Of a stretch of DNA of 64,000 nucleotides, positions 52,310 through 61,913 are shown in pieces. The position numbers and the translations under genes are program-made. The notes beneath the pieces were generated by a model. The model was not told where the DNA came from. It made no database searches and saw nothing but the letters and a program-made list of their open reading frames with translations. The stretch's first letter is position 1. Each line of letters opens with the position of its first letter. The DNA is from Oceaniovalibus sp. ACAM 378 (GTDB taxonomy: Bacteria > Pseudomonadota > Alphaproteobacteria > Rhodobacterales > Rhodobacteraceae), in contig NZ_VSJK01000001.1 of NCBI RefSeq assembly GCF_008085915.1, forward strand, positions 1-64,000. The letters run 5' to 3'.

Positions 52310-53818
52310 TTAGCGCGCCGCGTTCAGGGCAGAACGGGTTTCTGCTGTCGCAAGGACGTCGTGCAGCGCCTGAAATTCTGCCCGGGCCATCTCACGGTCG
52401 CCCAGATTCAGGTGAGCATAGCCGCGCAGGATCGCCAGATCGCGCCGCAGTCCGCCCTGCAATCCTTCCAGCGCATCGAAATAATCAACGGCGCTGCGAT
52501 AATCCTTTGCCTCATAGGCGCGCACGCCGCGCTGATCCAGAATGATCACCTCGACATCCCGGCGTTGTTCCAGCGTCAGGTCGGTCTCGGCGGCGATCCG
52601 GGCCGCGTCATCGGTCATTGACAACTTCAGCATCGACAACGCCATGCCGAACCGCGCATCGCGAGTTAGCGTTCCGCCCAGCCCGCCCTGCGCCGCAGCC
52701 GCGAAATAGGCCAGCGATTCCAGCGGCCGCTCAAGATTGTATGCGCACCACGACCGTTCATAGGCAATGTCGAGCGACTGCGGATTCGCCGACCGGGCAA
52801 GGCAATCGGCAAAGTTGCCCGCCCCTGCCGCAGAGCGGGTCTGCGCCACCCGGCTGTCGCCCGAACGCGGCAAACGAACGGGCGATGTCACGGCGCTGAC
52901 CGGTGGTGCAGGTGCGGCCACGGGCGTTGGTTGCGCTGTGGCGACCAGTGCCGCCGGTTGCGCTGTGGTCGCGGTGGGTTCAGCCTTGCGGGTCTCGGGG
53001 CGCGTTGGTGTCACGACGGGCACGGATGCCGTCGCAGGTGCCGTGCCCCGCCCCCGCCCGGCCAAAAGCCGCCGCTCAAGCGCTGTGAACGTCGCGCCAT
53101 GGGCCGTAAATCGTTGCCGCGCCACGCCGACCAGCCCGGACAGTTCGGCATCGCTGGTCACCGCTTCGGCCTTTTCGATCGTGGCGACCAGATCAGGCAC
53201 CGTGGTGCAGGTTGCCACAATCTGGCGATACGCAGCCAGCGCACGCGCCGGATTGCCCGATGCGGACTGAAGCTCGGCCAGATTCCAGGCGTTGTTGATC
53301 CGGTCACACCGAAACAGCGAAGGCGTCTGGCTGCCAAGCCGCACCGCCTGCCCCGTGTCGCGGGCGTTCACCGCGCGGTCAAAGGCCACCTGCGCCTCGG
53401 CCAATTCGATGGCGCGGGCAAGATCCGGCGGCACCTGCCAGCCGGGAAACCGCGCTTGGGTCTTTTGCACAACCCGGCGCATGCCTTCGATATCGCCGCG
53501 CCCCAGACGGGCATAGATGTCGGCGATTTCAGTTGTCGGACCGCTCTGTGCCTGCTGGCTCAGATCGCCGAGGTCGGTGGGCGGAACCCAGCCGGGAAAC
53601 GCCGCCTTCAACCGGTTGATCTCAGCCTGGACCGCTGCGGTTTCGTTCTTCTGGACGTAAAACCGCAGGGCGCGCAGATCTTCGGTGCCCGGCGCGGTCT
53701 GGGCGGCCAGCGGAGCGGCGGTCAGCATCAGGGACAGCGCGGCCGCCGCAACCCCGGCAAAACGACCGGGACGGCTTCGGGCAAAGGGCACAAGGCGGGC
53801 ATTTTTCATATGGATCAT
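52310..53818 (-). CDS. Exported TPR-like protein of the cellulose cluster
   Basis: This is a 502-residue protein with a signal peptide (LSLMLTAAPLAAQ), helical repeat-like N-terminal (45-250) and C-terminal (340-500) regions and a Pro/Ala/Thr-rich linker (about 260-320). Segments such as AWNLAELQSASGNPARALAAYRQI and GVRAYEAKDYRSAVDYFDALEG look like tetratricopeptide repeats. It is the last gene of the bcsA-bcsB-bcsZ run, with an ATGA overlap. By position it corresponds to the TPR part of BcsC, but there is no C-terminal beta-barrel. I infer a periplasmic scaffold for the glucan. An ATG three codons later is an alternative start. Confidence 0.75.
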   Translation of the reverse strand: MIHMKNARLVPFARSRPGRFAGVAAAALSLMLTAAPLAAQTAPGTEDLRALRFYVQKNETAAVQAEINRLKAAFPGWVPPTDLGDLSQQAQSGPTTEIADIYARLGRGDIEGMRRVVQKTQARFPGWQVPPDLARAIELAEAQVAFDRAVNARDTGQAVRLGSQTPSLFRCDRINNAWNLAELQSASGNPARALAAYRQIVATCTTVPDLVATIEKAEAVTSDAELSGLVGVARQRFTAHGATFTALERRLLAGRGRGTAPATASVPVVTPTRPETRKAEPTATTAQPAALVATAQPTPVAAPAPPVSAVTSPVRLPRSGDSRVAQTRSAAGAGNFADCLARSANPQSLDIAYERSWCAYNLERPLESLAYFAAAAQGGLGGTLTRDARFGMALSMLKLSMTDDAARIAAETDLTLEQRRDVEVIILDQRGVRAYEAKDYRSAVDYFDALEGLQGGLRRDLAILRGYAHLNLGDREMARAEFQALHDVLATAETRSALNAAR

Positions 53819-54942
53819 ATCGGCACACATTCAGGGGCGATGGTGATCTGGGTGATCAGGACCATCAGGTGAAGAGTTGCGGGATAGTATGGCTGGTCGA
53901 CCGTTCGATAAAACGGGATCGGAGCGCCCCGGTCGGGTGTCGTGGCACAGTCCAACAGCGCGGCCAGCGCGCCATACCCGACATGAGGGCTGGTTTCGAC
54001 CGCCTGGCCTGTGGCGCGGTCAAATACAGTGACATGGTCTTGCCCGGCTGTTGATCCGGGCATTTCCGGCGCCGCACGCTGATAGGCGCGGGCTTGCTGT
54101 GCGACGGCAGGATGGTCGCGATTGCCGGACCAGCACAGGAACAACGGCACGCGCATCGCCTCGTATCCGTTGTGGTCAGGGCGGTCGGTGGGCGCGGAAA
54201 ATCCCTCCGGCCCAATCCGCACCCAATCGGGAATCAAACTTCCCTGCGCCAGATCCGCCATCATCGCCACACCATCCGCCGCACAGATCGCCAAATCAGT
54301 CGTACCGGTGGCCCGCGCCACGTCGCGCATCGCCAGCGGCATGTAATAGGACGGATTGATCAGCAGCCCGTCGTCATCGTCGAACCCCCAAGCCGCCGGA
54401 GTGAGGACAAGCCGGCCCGAGCCGTCGGGGGCCGGGCGCACGCAGGCGGCAACCAGATCGCGGGCAATGGCGCCTGCACGTCCCTGCATCGCCGCGTTGC
54501 CATCGCGCTGACCGCGGAGCACCAACCCCCAAGCATAGAACAGATCGCCGTCGCTGGCGTTGTTCAGATCGGGCACTTCGCCCGTACCTTCGGGCAGCCA
54601 TCGCCAGGCCAAAAGCGCATCGGGCCGGATTGCCAGATTTGCCTCGGTCCAGCCAAAAATCGCATCAAACGCTGCGTCGTCGCCGAACAGCGCCGCCAGA
54701 TACAGCCCATAGCCCTGACTTTCAGAGTGGCTGGCGCCCTGTTGCAGCGTGTCGATAACCCGCCCATCCTCGGCCAGAAACGCCGCCTTCCACGCCGCCC
54801 AAGGAGCGGCAAGGGGGTTTTGCGGACCGGCCAGATCGACCGCCGACATCTGGGCACGGACAGGTGCGCCGGTCATTGCTTGCGTCAGAACCAGCCCGCC
54901 CGCCGTGGCGGCCATCCGGTGCAACATCGTGCGTCGGTTCAT
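53815..54942 (-). CDS. bcsZ: Glycoside hydrolase family 8 endoglucanase BcsZ
   Basis: This is a 375-residue exported cellulase of the GH8 type. It has an Arg-Arg containing signal (MNRRTMLHRMAATAGGLVL, cut near VRAQ), the general acid Glu74 in SHSESQGYGLYLAAL, and the catalytic Asp region NNASDGDLFYAWGL (131-133). BcsZ trims nascent cellulose and is required or helpful for fibre export. The ATG overlaps the bcsB stop (ATGA). A frame 65 codons longer overlaps bcsB and is rejected. Confidence 0.9.
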   Translation of the reverse strand: MNRRTMLHRMAATAGGLVLTQAMTGAPVRAQMSAVDLAGPQNPLAAPWAAWKAAFLAEDGRVIDTLQQGASHSESQGYGLYLAALFGDDAAFDAIFGWTEANLAIRPDALLAWRWLPEGTGEVPDLNNASDGDLFYAWGLVLRGQRDGNAAMQGRAGAIARDLVAACVRPAPDGSGRLVLTPAAWGFDDDDGLLINPSYYMPLAMRDVARATGTTDLAICAADGVAMMADLAQGSLIPDWVRIGPEGFSAPTDRPDHNGYEAMRVPLFLCWSGNRDHPAVAQQARAYQRAAPEMPGSTAGQDHVTVFDRATGQAVETSPHVGYGALAALLDCATTPDRGAPIPFYRTVDQPYYPATLHLMVLITQITIAPECVPI

Positions 54943-57344
54943 CTTTTGCGCCTTCCTCTGGTCGTGACGACAAATATCAGGGCCATTGCGACCGACAGCA
55001 GGGTCAGCACGAACAAGACCGCTCCGAACAGGACCGGCGACCAGGAGGCATAGTTGCCCGCGACCGCCCGGAAATTGGAAACCGTCAGCGGCTCTTCCAG
55101 AACCGGCGGGTGGGTGGTGTCGTTCCAGCTGTTCCACTGCCCGTCAGGCGACAGGACCGAAAGTCGCCCGCGCGGCCCGTTCGGCGATATCCTTGCCTGT
55201 GACAGCAGCACAGCAATCTGTTGCGGATCCGTGCCCTTGGCAACGATCAGCGACAGCGATTCCGGCATATCCGCGTCGGGCATCATCAGCACCGCCTTGG
55301 CCGTGCGTCCGTCCAGCCAGCGGTCAACGGGTCCGTCGCCGGGTTTGGCCAGCTGCGTCACGCGCCCGGTCATTCCGGCCGCAATTGTACGCACCCGTTC
55401 TGTCAGCCCCGGTGCTTCGGTCGCTTCGGGGCCGGGTTCAGCCGGAGTGGGATTTGCATCGTCAGTCGCGGGCGTCGGTCCAACACCCGGTCCGCTGGCG
55501 GCAAACAACCGGTCCAGATCGCGCCGGGTCAATCCGGGAATACCGGCTTCGCCCAGACTTTCGATCCCCAGCCGGTCCAACCCGGCGGAATCGGTCACGG
55601 TCAGGCTTGCAGCTTCGTGCCGCTCGGTGCCGTCAATCGGTCGCAGGGTCGAGGCCAGCGCCACCACCAGAGCCTCGGCCACCGGATCGTCTCCGTCACG
55701 GGGCACCGGGCGAATTTGATCGGGCCGGACATCGACAAGCGCCGCATCCACTCCGTCGATCCGCATCCGCGGCGATGCGGGCACCAGCAGTGTCGACTCG
55801 GGCTCGATCTGCATCAGCGGAGCGGTGACCGGCGGACATGGCAGATCGGGCGGGTCTCCAGGCACGATCGTCTCAAACCGCAATGCATTGGCACCCGGAT
55901 GCAGCAACCGGGCGGGAAATCCGATTTCCAACGGTGGCTGAATCGTGCCGCCCTTGCTGTCAAGCGGCAGCAGACGCACAGTCGTGTCGTTCACCTTGAC
56001 CAGCATCAGCGCGCCTTTGGGCAATCCGGCAGAAAACCCGTAAACAAGGTTCAGAGCTGCCTTTTGCGAGGCCAGCAACAGCCAGTCGCGCGGCATCCGG
56101 AACGCAAGGGTCTGTTGCGAGTACCGGTTGAAAGTGGCGCGATCGGTAAACCCCAGATCGTCCAATCGCACCGCGGTTCCCGGAAGCAGAGTTGCGATAT
56201 CCTTCGGCGCCGCGATCCGTGGCAGCAGCGGGTCAAGATCGGGCAGTTGCCCGTCAAGCCCCGCCGACAGGGCCAGAACCATTGCACCGTCAGCGCCGTG
56301 GCGCACCTCGGCTGTTGGCAAGCCGCCGAACATGCCACTGGGCAGCAGGGTCACCCGCGCCCCTTGCGCCGGGCCATCGACCACACCATAGGCCGGTTCC
56401 GGCGTCAGCACGACCGGCACCCCGTCGCGCACCCCAGACAGACGCCGTGTCAGCGCCCCCAGAAGCCCGGCATCGGCGGGATCGACGACCCGCACCGGAA
56501 CAATGCCCTGCACACCCAGTTGAGCGCGCAACGCCATCGCCAACCCGGCCTGATCACCGGGCATCGCATTGCGCGCCAACCGAACGCCGCTGGTGGCCGT
56601 GTCGATTTCGGTCCAGACGGCGAATGTTGCATCGGGGCCGCAGAAGATGCGGTGCGAATGGTGCACGGTGATCGTGATTTCATTGCGCCCCTCGACCAGC
56701 GGCGCGTCGCTCAGGACAACGGATTCGAACCCTTCAAAGGCATGCGGTTGGATCGGCGGCATTTCAACGCCGTTTACCCGGACCCGCAGTTCCGATTGCT
56801 CGGGCAGCACGTTGATCGCGATGCGATAGGACAGCACAAGATCGTGCAATCCGTCGCCAGACTCCAAGGTCGAACCGGCAGGCAGATCGACAAAGAACCG
56901 CTCGCCCTGCACTTCGCCTGATAACCGCTGAATGCCGTCGATGGTTGGAATGACCGCGCGCATCGGCAACAGGATGTGGTCGGGAATCCGGATCGCGCCA
57001 GTGTCGCCACCGGCGCCATCATTGGCTGCAGTCTGGCCCGAACGGGCATATTCCGGAACCGTCAACGGACCATCGGGCATTTCCACCGCAGGACGTGCAG
57101 CCAGGCGTTCTGGCCGGTCGTTTGGTGCCTGCAGAGTTTCGGGCGCATCCAGAACCGCCCCGAGATCAATCAATTGCACCTCGTCAGCGGATTGTGAGAC
57201 CTGCTCCGCCGTCTGGCCATACAGCGGCAGTCCGCCCCACATCAGACCCCCTGCGACACAGACCCGGCACAGGGTCGCGGACAACGCCCTGCCCTTTGCG
57301 GACGTTCCGGACTTTGCAACCTTCATATTGTGCACGTCAGTCAT
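54939..57344 (-). CDS. bcsB: Cellulose synthase regulatory/periplasmic subunit BcsB
   Basis: This 801-residue protein has an N-terminal signal-like segment (25-45), two carbohydrate-binding/flavodoxin-like repeats through the periplasmic body, and a single C-terminal membrane helix (about 770-795, VLFGAVLFVLTLLSVAMALIFVV) that packs against BcsA. The segment HSHRIFCGPDATFAVWTEID (about 228-247) is typical. It guides the glucan chain through the periplasm. The start overlaps the bcsA stop (ATGA). A methionine six residues later is a possible alternative. Confidence 0.92.
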   Translation of the reverse strand: MTDVHNMKVAKSGTSAKGRALSATLCRVCVAGGLMWGGLPLYGQTAEQVSQSADEVQLIDLGAVLDAPETLQAPNDRPERLAARPAVEMPDGPLTVPEYARSGQTAANDGAGGDTGAIRIPDHILLPMRAVIPTIDGIQRLSGEVQGERFFVDLPAGSTLESGDGLHDLVLSYRIAINVLPEQSELRVRVNGVEMPPIQPHAFEGFESVVLSDAPLVEGRNEITITVHHSHRIFCGPDATFAVWTEIDTATSGVRLARNAMPGDQAGLAMALRAQLGVQGIVPVRVVDPADAGLLGALTRRLSGVRDGVPVVLTPEPAYGVVDGPAQGARVTLLPSGMFGGLPTAEVRHGADGAMVLALSAGLDGQLPDLDPLLPRIAAPKDIATLLPGTAVRLDDLGFTDRATFNRYSQQTLAFRMPRDWLLLASQKAALNLVYGFSAGLPKGALMLVKVNDTTVRLLPLDSKGGTIQPPLEIGFPARLLHPGANALRFETIVPGDPPDLPCPPVTAPLMQIEPESTLLVPASPRMRIDGVDAALVDVRPDQIRPVPRDGDDPVAEALVVALASTLRPIDGTERHEAASLTVTDSAGLDRLGIESLGEAGIPGLTRRDLDRLFAASGPGVGPTPATDDANPTPAEPGPEATEAPGLTERVRTIAAGMTGRVTQLAKPGDGPVDRWLDGRTAKAVLMMPDADMPESLSLIVAKGTDPQQIAVLLSQARISPNGPRGRLSVLSPDGQWNSWNDTTHPPVLEEPLTVSNFRAVAGNYASWSPVLFGAVLFVLTLLSVAMALIFVVTTRGRRKR

Positions 57345-59677
57345 CCCTGAACCTCCACGGGCGCGGTTCGGGCGGCATGGGCCGCAGCGCGCACTTCCGC
57401 CTCCAGATCGACACCAAAGGCCAGCAGATGCGCGGGTTTCTCTTCGCGCACCGGGCGGCTTGCCAGACCGGCGCGGCGGGCGGGTTCGCGCGCCAGATCG
57501 TTCAGCAGTTTCGGAAATCCAGTCAGGAACAGCCAGAAGGCATAGCCGAACCCCGCGATCATCCCTTTGCTCCCCTGGCTTTCGCCCCGGATACGGCGCC
57601 AGTTTTCACTTTCGCCAAAAATCAGGGTGGCGACGGTTTCGCGGGCCGACAGATCCTGTTCGGCCACAATCACCAGCCCCAGAACCTGACCTTCGGGCGA
57701 GGTCTGCGATGTTGTCACCCGGGCCAGAACCGCAGATTCCAGATGCGGCGAGTCCGGAAAGCTGGGGCAGAAATAGACGTTGCGCCCCATCAGGTTTGAT
57801 ACAGCCTCACCTGCCCCCGGAACATTTTCAACAAGGATACCCACACCGCTGGTCGAGGCGTTGACGATTGTAACCGGCAGTTCGTTCTGCGGCCCCTCGC
57901 CCAGCCAGACGGTCGCCGGTACCGCAGTCATGACCCGGGGGCTGGCCCGACGCTGCTGTTTCTCGGAAACCGCGCGATAGGCGATCGACACCAGAAGGAA
58001 GTTGAAGACAGCCCAGCCTCCCACAACGCTCAACACCGAATGGTCACCCGGAAAGGCGACCCAGCGGATCGCAAGCGCGATCACCCCTGCCAGCATTGCC
58101 AGCCACATGATGGTCAGCGGCCAGTGGATCGGAGAGATGTAATCCTCCTCCAGAGTCTCGTCTTTTGCAGTAACGTTAAACTTTGCACTGCGCGGACGGA
58201 TCACCGTGCGCAACACGGCGCGGGCCAGATAGGGCGCCTGCGCCACCTCGTAGATCTCGGAAATCAGCGGCCAGCGGGTGCGTGCGTAAAGCGCATTCTG
58301 CACCAGAAACGCCACGGTCAGATAGGACAGCATATAGGCCATGACCTCGGGGAAGGTGGCCACGAAAATCTCGATCCCGAAGAACAGGTAAACCAGCGGC
58401 ACCAGAAGATATGTCATGCGAACCAGCGGAAACAGCCAGAAACTCATCGAGTTTATATAGCAAAGCCGTTGTGGAAGACGCAGACCCTTGCGGAACAATG
58501 GGTTCTTCAGCATCAGCATCTGCATCATGCCCGCAGCCCACCGGCCCCGCTGTTCAATGAAGGACGCGAATGTTTCAGGCTGCAGCCCGGCGATCATCGC
58601 GCGGTCCAGATACAGGCTTTTCCAGCCCTGCGAATGGATTTCCAGCGCGGTTTCGGCGTCTTCCGTGATGGTTTCACCCGCGAAGCCACCGACGCTGTCC
58701 AGCGCCGCACGGCGCAACACGGCGGCAGACCCGCAAAAGAACGCGCCGCCCCAACGGTCAAGACCCCGGTGGATGAAGGAATAGAACATCTCGTTTTCCG
58801 GCGGGCAACGCGGGCTCAGGTCAAGATTGCGCTGGATCGGATCGGGGTTGATGAAAAAGTGCGGCGTCTGCACCAGAAACAGTTTCGGATCGTCGTTGAA
58901 ATAGCCCACGGTGCGGGCCAGAAAATCGCGCGACGGAACGTGATCGGCATCAAAGACCACCACCAGATCGCCGGTCAGATCCTCAAGCGCGGCAGACATG
59001 TTGCCGGCCTTGGCTTTCTCGTTCTTTTCCCGAGTGGAATATTTCACGCCCAGCTCGGCGCACAGCGCCTGCAATTCAGCCCGCCGCGCCCGCGACCGTT
59101 CGGCCAGTTCGGGGTCGGAGGAGTTGCACCGCTGATCGGTGCCGCCGTCATCACACAAAACCACGGTGCGCTTGTCCGCCGGATAGATCATGTTGCGCGC
59201 GGCGGCGAGCGTGATGCTCAGCATTTCGATCGGTTCGTTATAGGACGGAACAAGAATGTCGACCGTGGGCAGTTGATCCACGGGAACCTGTTTTGGAAAC
59301 GGACGTTCGGTCGGGTCGGCGGTGATAAAGGCGTTCAGCAGGAACACCAGAATCGAATAGGTTTCGACCACGAACAACAGGACCGCCACCAGAAACGCGA
59401 TCGAGATTGAAGGATCGGGAATGGTTTCAAGCAGCCGCCACAACCAATACCGCATGACAATGACTGCCGCCGTGGCCAGCAGGACGAAACGCGGCACCAT
59501 CTTTCGCGCCATCGGTTTCAGCAGTGCAACGATCACCACCGCGACGATCCCAAGAAACGCCTGCCCTCCGGTCGAGGTCGGCACACTGACCAGTATCGCG
59601 ATCGGAATGGCGGTCAGCACCCAAAGCGCAAAAACCGGACGGTTGTTTGTTCTGCCGTTCGAACGCGAAGCTGTCAT
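57341..59677 (-). CDS. bcsA: Cellulose synthase catalytic subunit BcsA
   Basis: This 778-residue processive family 2 glycosyltransferase has all catalytic elements: DDG (176-178), DAD (243-245), TED with the base Asp (338-340) and QRGRW (376-380). Transmembrane helices flank the domain on both sides. A C-terminal PilZ domain has the c-di-GMP motif RxxxR (577-581) and NxSxxG (606-611), so activity should depend on cyclic di-GMP. It polymerises UDP-glucose and moves the glucan across the inner membrane with BcsB. The ATG at 59675-59677 gives standard length; a longer frame upstream lacks support. Confidence 0.95.
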   Translation of the reverse strand: MTASRSNGRTNNRPVFALWVLTAIPIAILVSVPTSTGGQAFLGIVAVVIVALLKPMARKMVPRFVLLATAAVIVMRYWLWRLLETIPDPSISIAFLVAVLLFVVETYSILVFLLNAFITADPTERPFPKQVPVDQLPTVDILVPSYNEPIEMLSITLAAARNMIYPADKRTVVLCDDGGTDQRCNSSDPELAERSRARRAELQALCAELGVKYSTREKNEKAKAGNMSAALEDLTGDLVVVFDADHVPSRDFLARTVGYFNDDPKLFLVQTPHFFINPDPIQRNLDLSPRCPPENEMFYSFIHRGLDRWGGAFFCGSAAVLRRAALDSVGGFAGETITEDAETALEIHSQGWKSLYLDRAMIAGLQPETFASFIEQRGRWAAGMMQMLMLKNPLFRKGLRLPQRLCYINSMSFWLFPLVRMTYLLVPLVYLFFGIEIFVATFPEVMAYMLSYLTVAFLVQNALYARTRWPLISEIYEVAQAPYLARAVLRTVIRPRSAKFNVTAKDETLEEDYISPIHWPLTIMWLAMLAGVIALAIRWVAFPGDHSVLSVVGGWAVFNFLLVSIAYRAVSEKQQRRASPRVMTAVPATVWLGEGPQNELPVTIVNASTSGVGILVENVPGAGEAVSNLMGRNVYFCPSFPDSPHLESAVLARVTTSQTSPEGQVLGLVIVAEQDLSARETVATLIFGESENWRRIRGESQGSKGMIAGFGYAFWLFLTGFPKLLNDLAREPARRAGLASRPVREEKPAHLLAFGVDLEAEVRAAAHAARTAPVEVQG

Positions 59678-59814
59678 GGGAAACCTGTCAAAAAAATGTG
59701 TGACGCGCGGCGCCATAACCAGTAACGGCGGATACAATCGAGGTGGCCGGAAACCCGGCGCCGGACGGCATCAATCGCGCCCGAAAGAGATATGAAAAGA
59801 CATAATACATTCGG

Positions 59815-60513
59815 TCAATTCCGGGGTGCGGCCAGCGGCGACAGGATGCGCCCGCCCACCGTGGCGGCCGAGGTGTGGCCGGTTGTGCCGGCACGGATGT
59901 TGGTGTCACGGATCGGCGCCAATGCCATATCCATCGAGCCGACAACGCAATTGCGCAGGAACACCTCAAGGGTGTTGGTCCCGCGTGGCAATGCGCGCGC
60001 CGCACTTTCCAACCGCCGGAACGCAATGACACAGTTGGTCTGCCCACCGCTACGCCACTCCTGCCAGAAATATGGACCCAGCGTGTCGGTGCCGTTTCGC
60101 AGATTGCGATTGTCCAGACTTTGGAACGGTGCGGGCACACCGCCGACGCGACCGATCAACCCTTCAAGGTCGAAACGGCCACTGTTGCGCCCCTTGTAAG
60201 CGCGCAGCCAAAGGAGGTTGTCACCGCTCAGGGATGTTGCATTCTCCAGCCCGATCAACTGGATACCTTCACCCGCATCGGCGCGTTGAACCAACGTCAA
60301 TGCGCCGGGGGCCGATGTCCACAGCCTGTCGACCTGCCCCATCGCATATTGCGCCGTGCTGCGCGTTACATCGGCGCCGAAGTTGCCCAGCCCCGGCGCG
60401 GTCGTGCAGGCGGCAAGCGCCAGCCCCGCAACAAGTCCGGTTCGGCGCAGGCAGGATACCGCGACCGAGTATAAACCTGCGTGCCCGGATGGGCGCATGG
60501 TGCCGCGAGTCAT
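59815..60513 (-). CDS. bcsN: Cellulose biosynthesis lipoprotein BcsN-like
   Basis: This 232-residue protein has a lipoprotein signal (hydrophobic stretch ending LALAAC, Cys36) followed by a soluble domain that includes FWQEWRSGGQTNCVIAFRR and TLEVFLRNCVVGSMD. It matches the alphaproteobacterial BcsN type found beside bcsA in rhizobia, whose function is unknown. It precedes bcsA with a 137-base gap on the same strand. The ATG follows AAGGGGAGAACC. The family name is by resemblance and position rather than a decisive motif. Confidence 0.72.
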   Translation of the reverse strand: MTRGTMRPSGHAGLYSVAVSCLRRTGLVAGLALAACTTAPGLGNFGADVTRSTAQYAMGQVDRLWTSAPGALTLVQRADAGEGIQLIGLENATSLSGDNLLWLRAYKGRNSGRFDLEGLIGRVGGVPAPFQSLDNRNLRNGTDTLGPYFWQEWRSGGQTNCVIAFRRLESAARALPRGTNTLEVFLRNCVVGSMDMALAPIRDTNIRAGTTGHTSAATVGGRILSPLAAPRN

Positions 60514-60922
60514 TGGTTCTCCCCTTCTTGGAAGAAAGCTGGGTAAGGACGGTCATGATTGATCGACGCTGCTGCCGGCGGCACGCCTGACCGGGTTGAT
60601 CCCGGCTCACCAACGCGCCACGTTGTAATCCTTACTTAAAGTTAACCTGTATTCTAGGCCAATTTTTATGAAACCGTTCGCTATGTCATAATTTATCCGA
60701 CGGTTGGGGATTATGGTCACACTGGTGATTCCGGTTTTGCAATACAATTTCCATTGGAATCCAGCCTGCCATGCCCTGCCCCGGAACGGTCCGGAAGATG
60801 CCTTAACCCCGACAGCGGCTCTCCGCATTCCCGCCACGATTGGTTGGTTAATGGGTTTCAAGGGCAGCACATCGGCCCCTTCGGCGGAACTCCACCGAGG
60901 TCAACGGCAGACGGTAAAAACC
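60514..60922. promoter_or_regulatory. 409-base divergent intergenic region of the cellulose locus and diguanylate cyclase
   Basis: No gene is supported here; the in-frame extension of the cyclase into it lacks coding character. The middle (60620-60710) is AT-rich for this genome and holds ACTTAAAGTTAACC. TTAA/TTAACC half-sites also occur near 60802 and 60846. These resemble CtrA-type half-sites (TTAA-N7-TTAA), but none has ideal spacing. Divergent promoters for bcsN and the cyclase should lie here. Confidence 0.5.
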
Positions 60923-61786
60923 ATGGTCATGACATCGCTTACATCGCAGCAGTACCCGCTTTGGAACGAAGCGCCCGAGCCATGCCAGCAGCCGTCGCGA
61001 CTGTTCACCGTTCTGGGTTGTGTCACCGCCGTACCGGTTCTGGGCAACATCGCTGCCCGGCTTATGGAAACCACAACCATTGGCATCGACCCGCTGCCTT
61101 TCGTCATCTCCGTCGGTCTTGTCGGGCTGACCTGGTTGGTCTGTGCCAATCAGAACGCCGATGCGACCGCCACCGCGCGTGAGGCCAACCGGGCGCTTGA
61201 GGCCGCACTGGCCGCCAGCGAAGACCAGCATGAGGTCCTGCGCAACCGCTGCGCCGAACTGGAACAGTTGCTGACGACTGATCCGCTGACCGGAGTGCAC
61301 AACCGTCGCGGGCTGGAAACCGACTTTGCCGCTGTAATGGCAGAGTCTGGGTCCGACACTGTGATGGCGCTGCTGGATATCGACCATTTCAAGAAAATCA
61401 ACGACACCTTTGGCCATGCCGCTGGCGACCGCGCTCTCAAGGATTTCAGCCGCCTGTTGCGTGCACGGCTGAACGACAGCCTGCCGGTGTACCGCGTCGG
61501 CGGTGAAGAGTTTGTGGTGCTGTTCCCGAAGGCCCAGATGGCAACGGTTGCTGCCCTGCTCGACAATTTCCGCGCTGACCTGCAATTGGGCACCTTTACC
61601 CGCGTGCAGGACAGAATTCCGGTCTCATTCTCGGCCGGGCTGGCGCAGGTGCGCGAAACCGGTGCGGATTTCAGCGAGATGTTCAAACTGGCTGACGACC
61701 GTCTTTATGCCGCCAAGACCGCCGGCCGTGGCAGAACCGTCTTTCTTGACGCTGCGCCTTGTGAGAAGGTGCAAGTCGCGGCCTGA
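60923..61786 (+). CDS. Membrane-bound diguanylate cyclase (GGDEF)
   Basis: This 287-residue protein has two hydrophobic segments (about 27-46 and 57-75), a short coiled coil and a GGDEF domain (about 115-285). The domain has DxLTGVxNRRG, LDIDHFKKINDTFGHAAGD and the catalytic GGEEF at 193-197. The inhibitory RxxD site five residues upstream is absent (residues are NDSL), so product feedback through that site is not expected. It makes cyclic di-GMP, and its divergence from the bcs genes suggests it feeds the PilZ domain of BcsA. The start is uncertain among nearby ATGs. Confidence 0.9.
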   Translation: MVMTSLTSQQYPLWNEAPEPCQQPSRLFTVLGCVTAVPVLGNIAARLMETTTIGIDPLPFVISVGLVGLTWLVCANQNADATATAREANRALEAALAASEDQHEVLRNRCAELEQLLTTDPLTGVHNRRGLETDFAAVMAESGSDTVMALLDIDHFKKINDTFGHAAGDRALKDFSRLLRARLNDSLPVYRVGGEEFVVLFPKAQMATVAALLDNFRADLQLGTFTRVQDRIPVSFSAGLAQVRETGADFSEMFKLADDRLYAAKTAGRGRTVFLDAAPCEKVQVAA

Positions 61787-61913
61787 CGGCACCCGTCCGG
61801 TGCCGGTCGGATTGACCGGGCGGATCAGGATCGAAAGACCGGTGTTGAGCAAAGACACTCCACAACAGCACAGACCCGGCGCTTTGGCGGCTCCCGCTGA
61901 CTAAATCGGTCTG

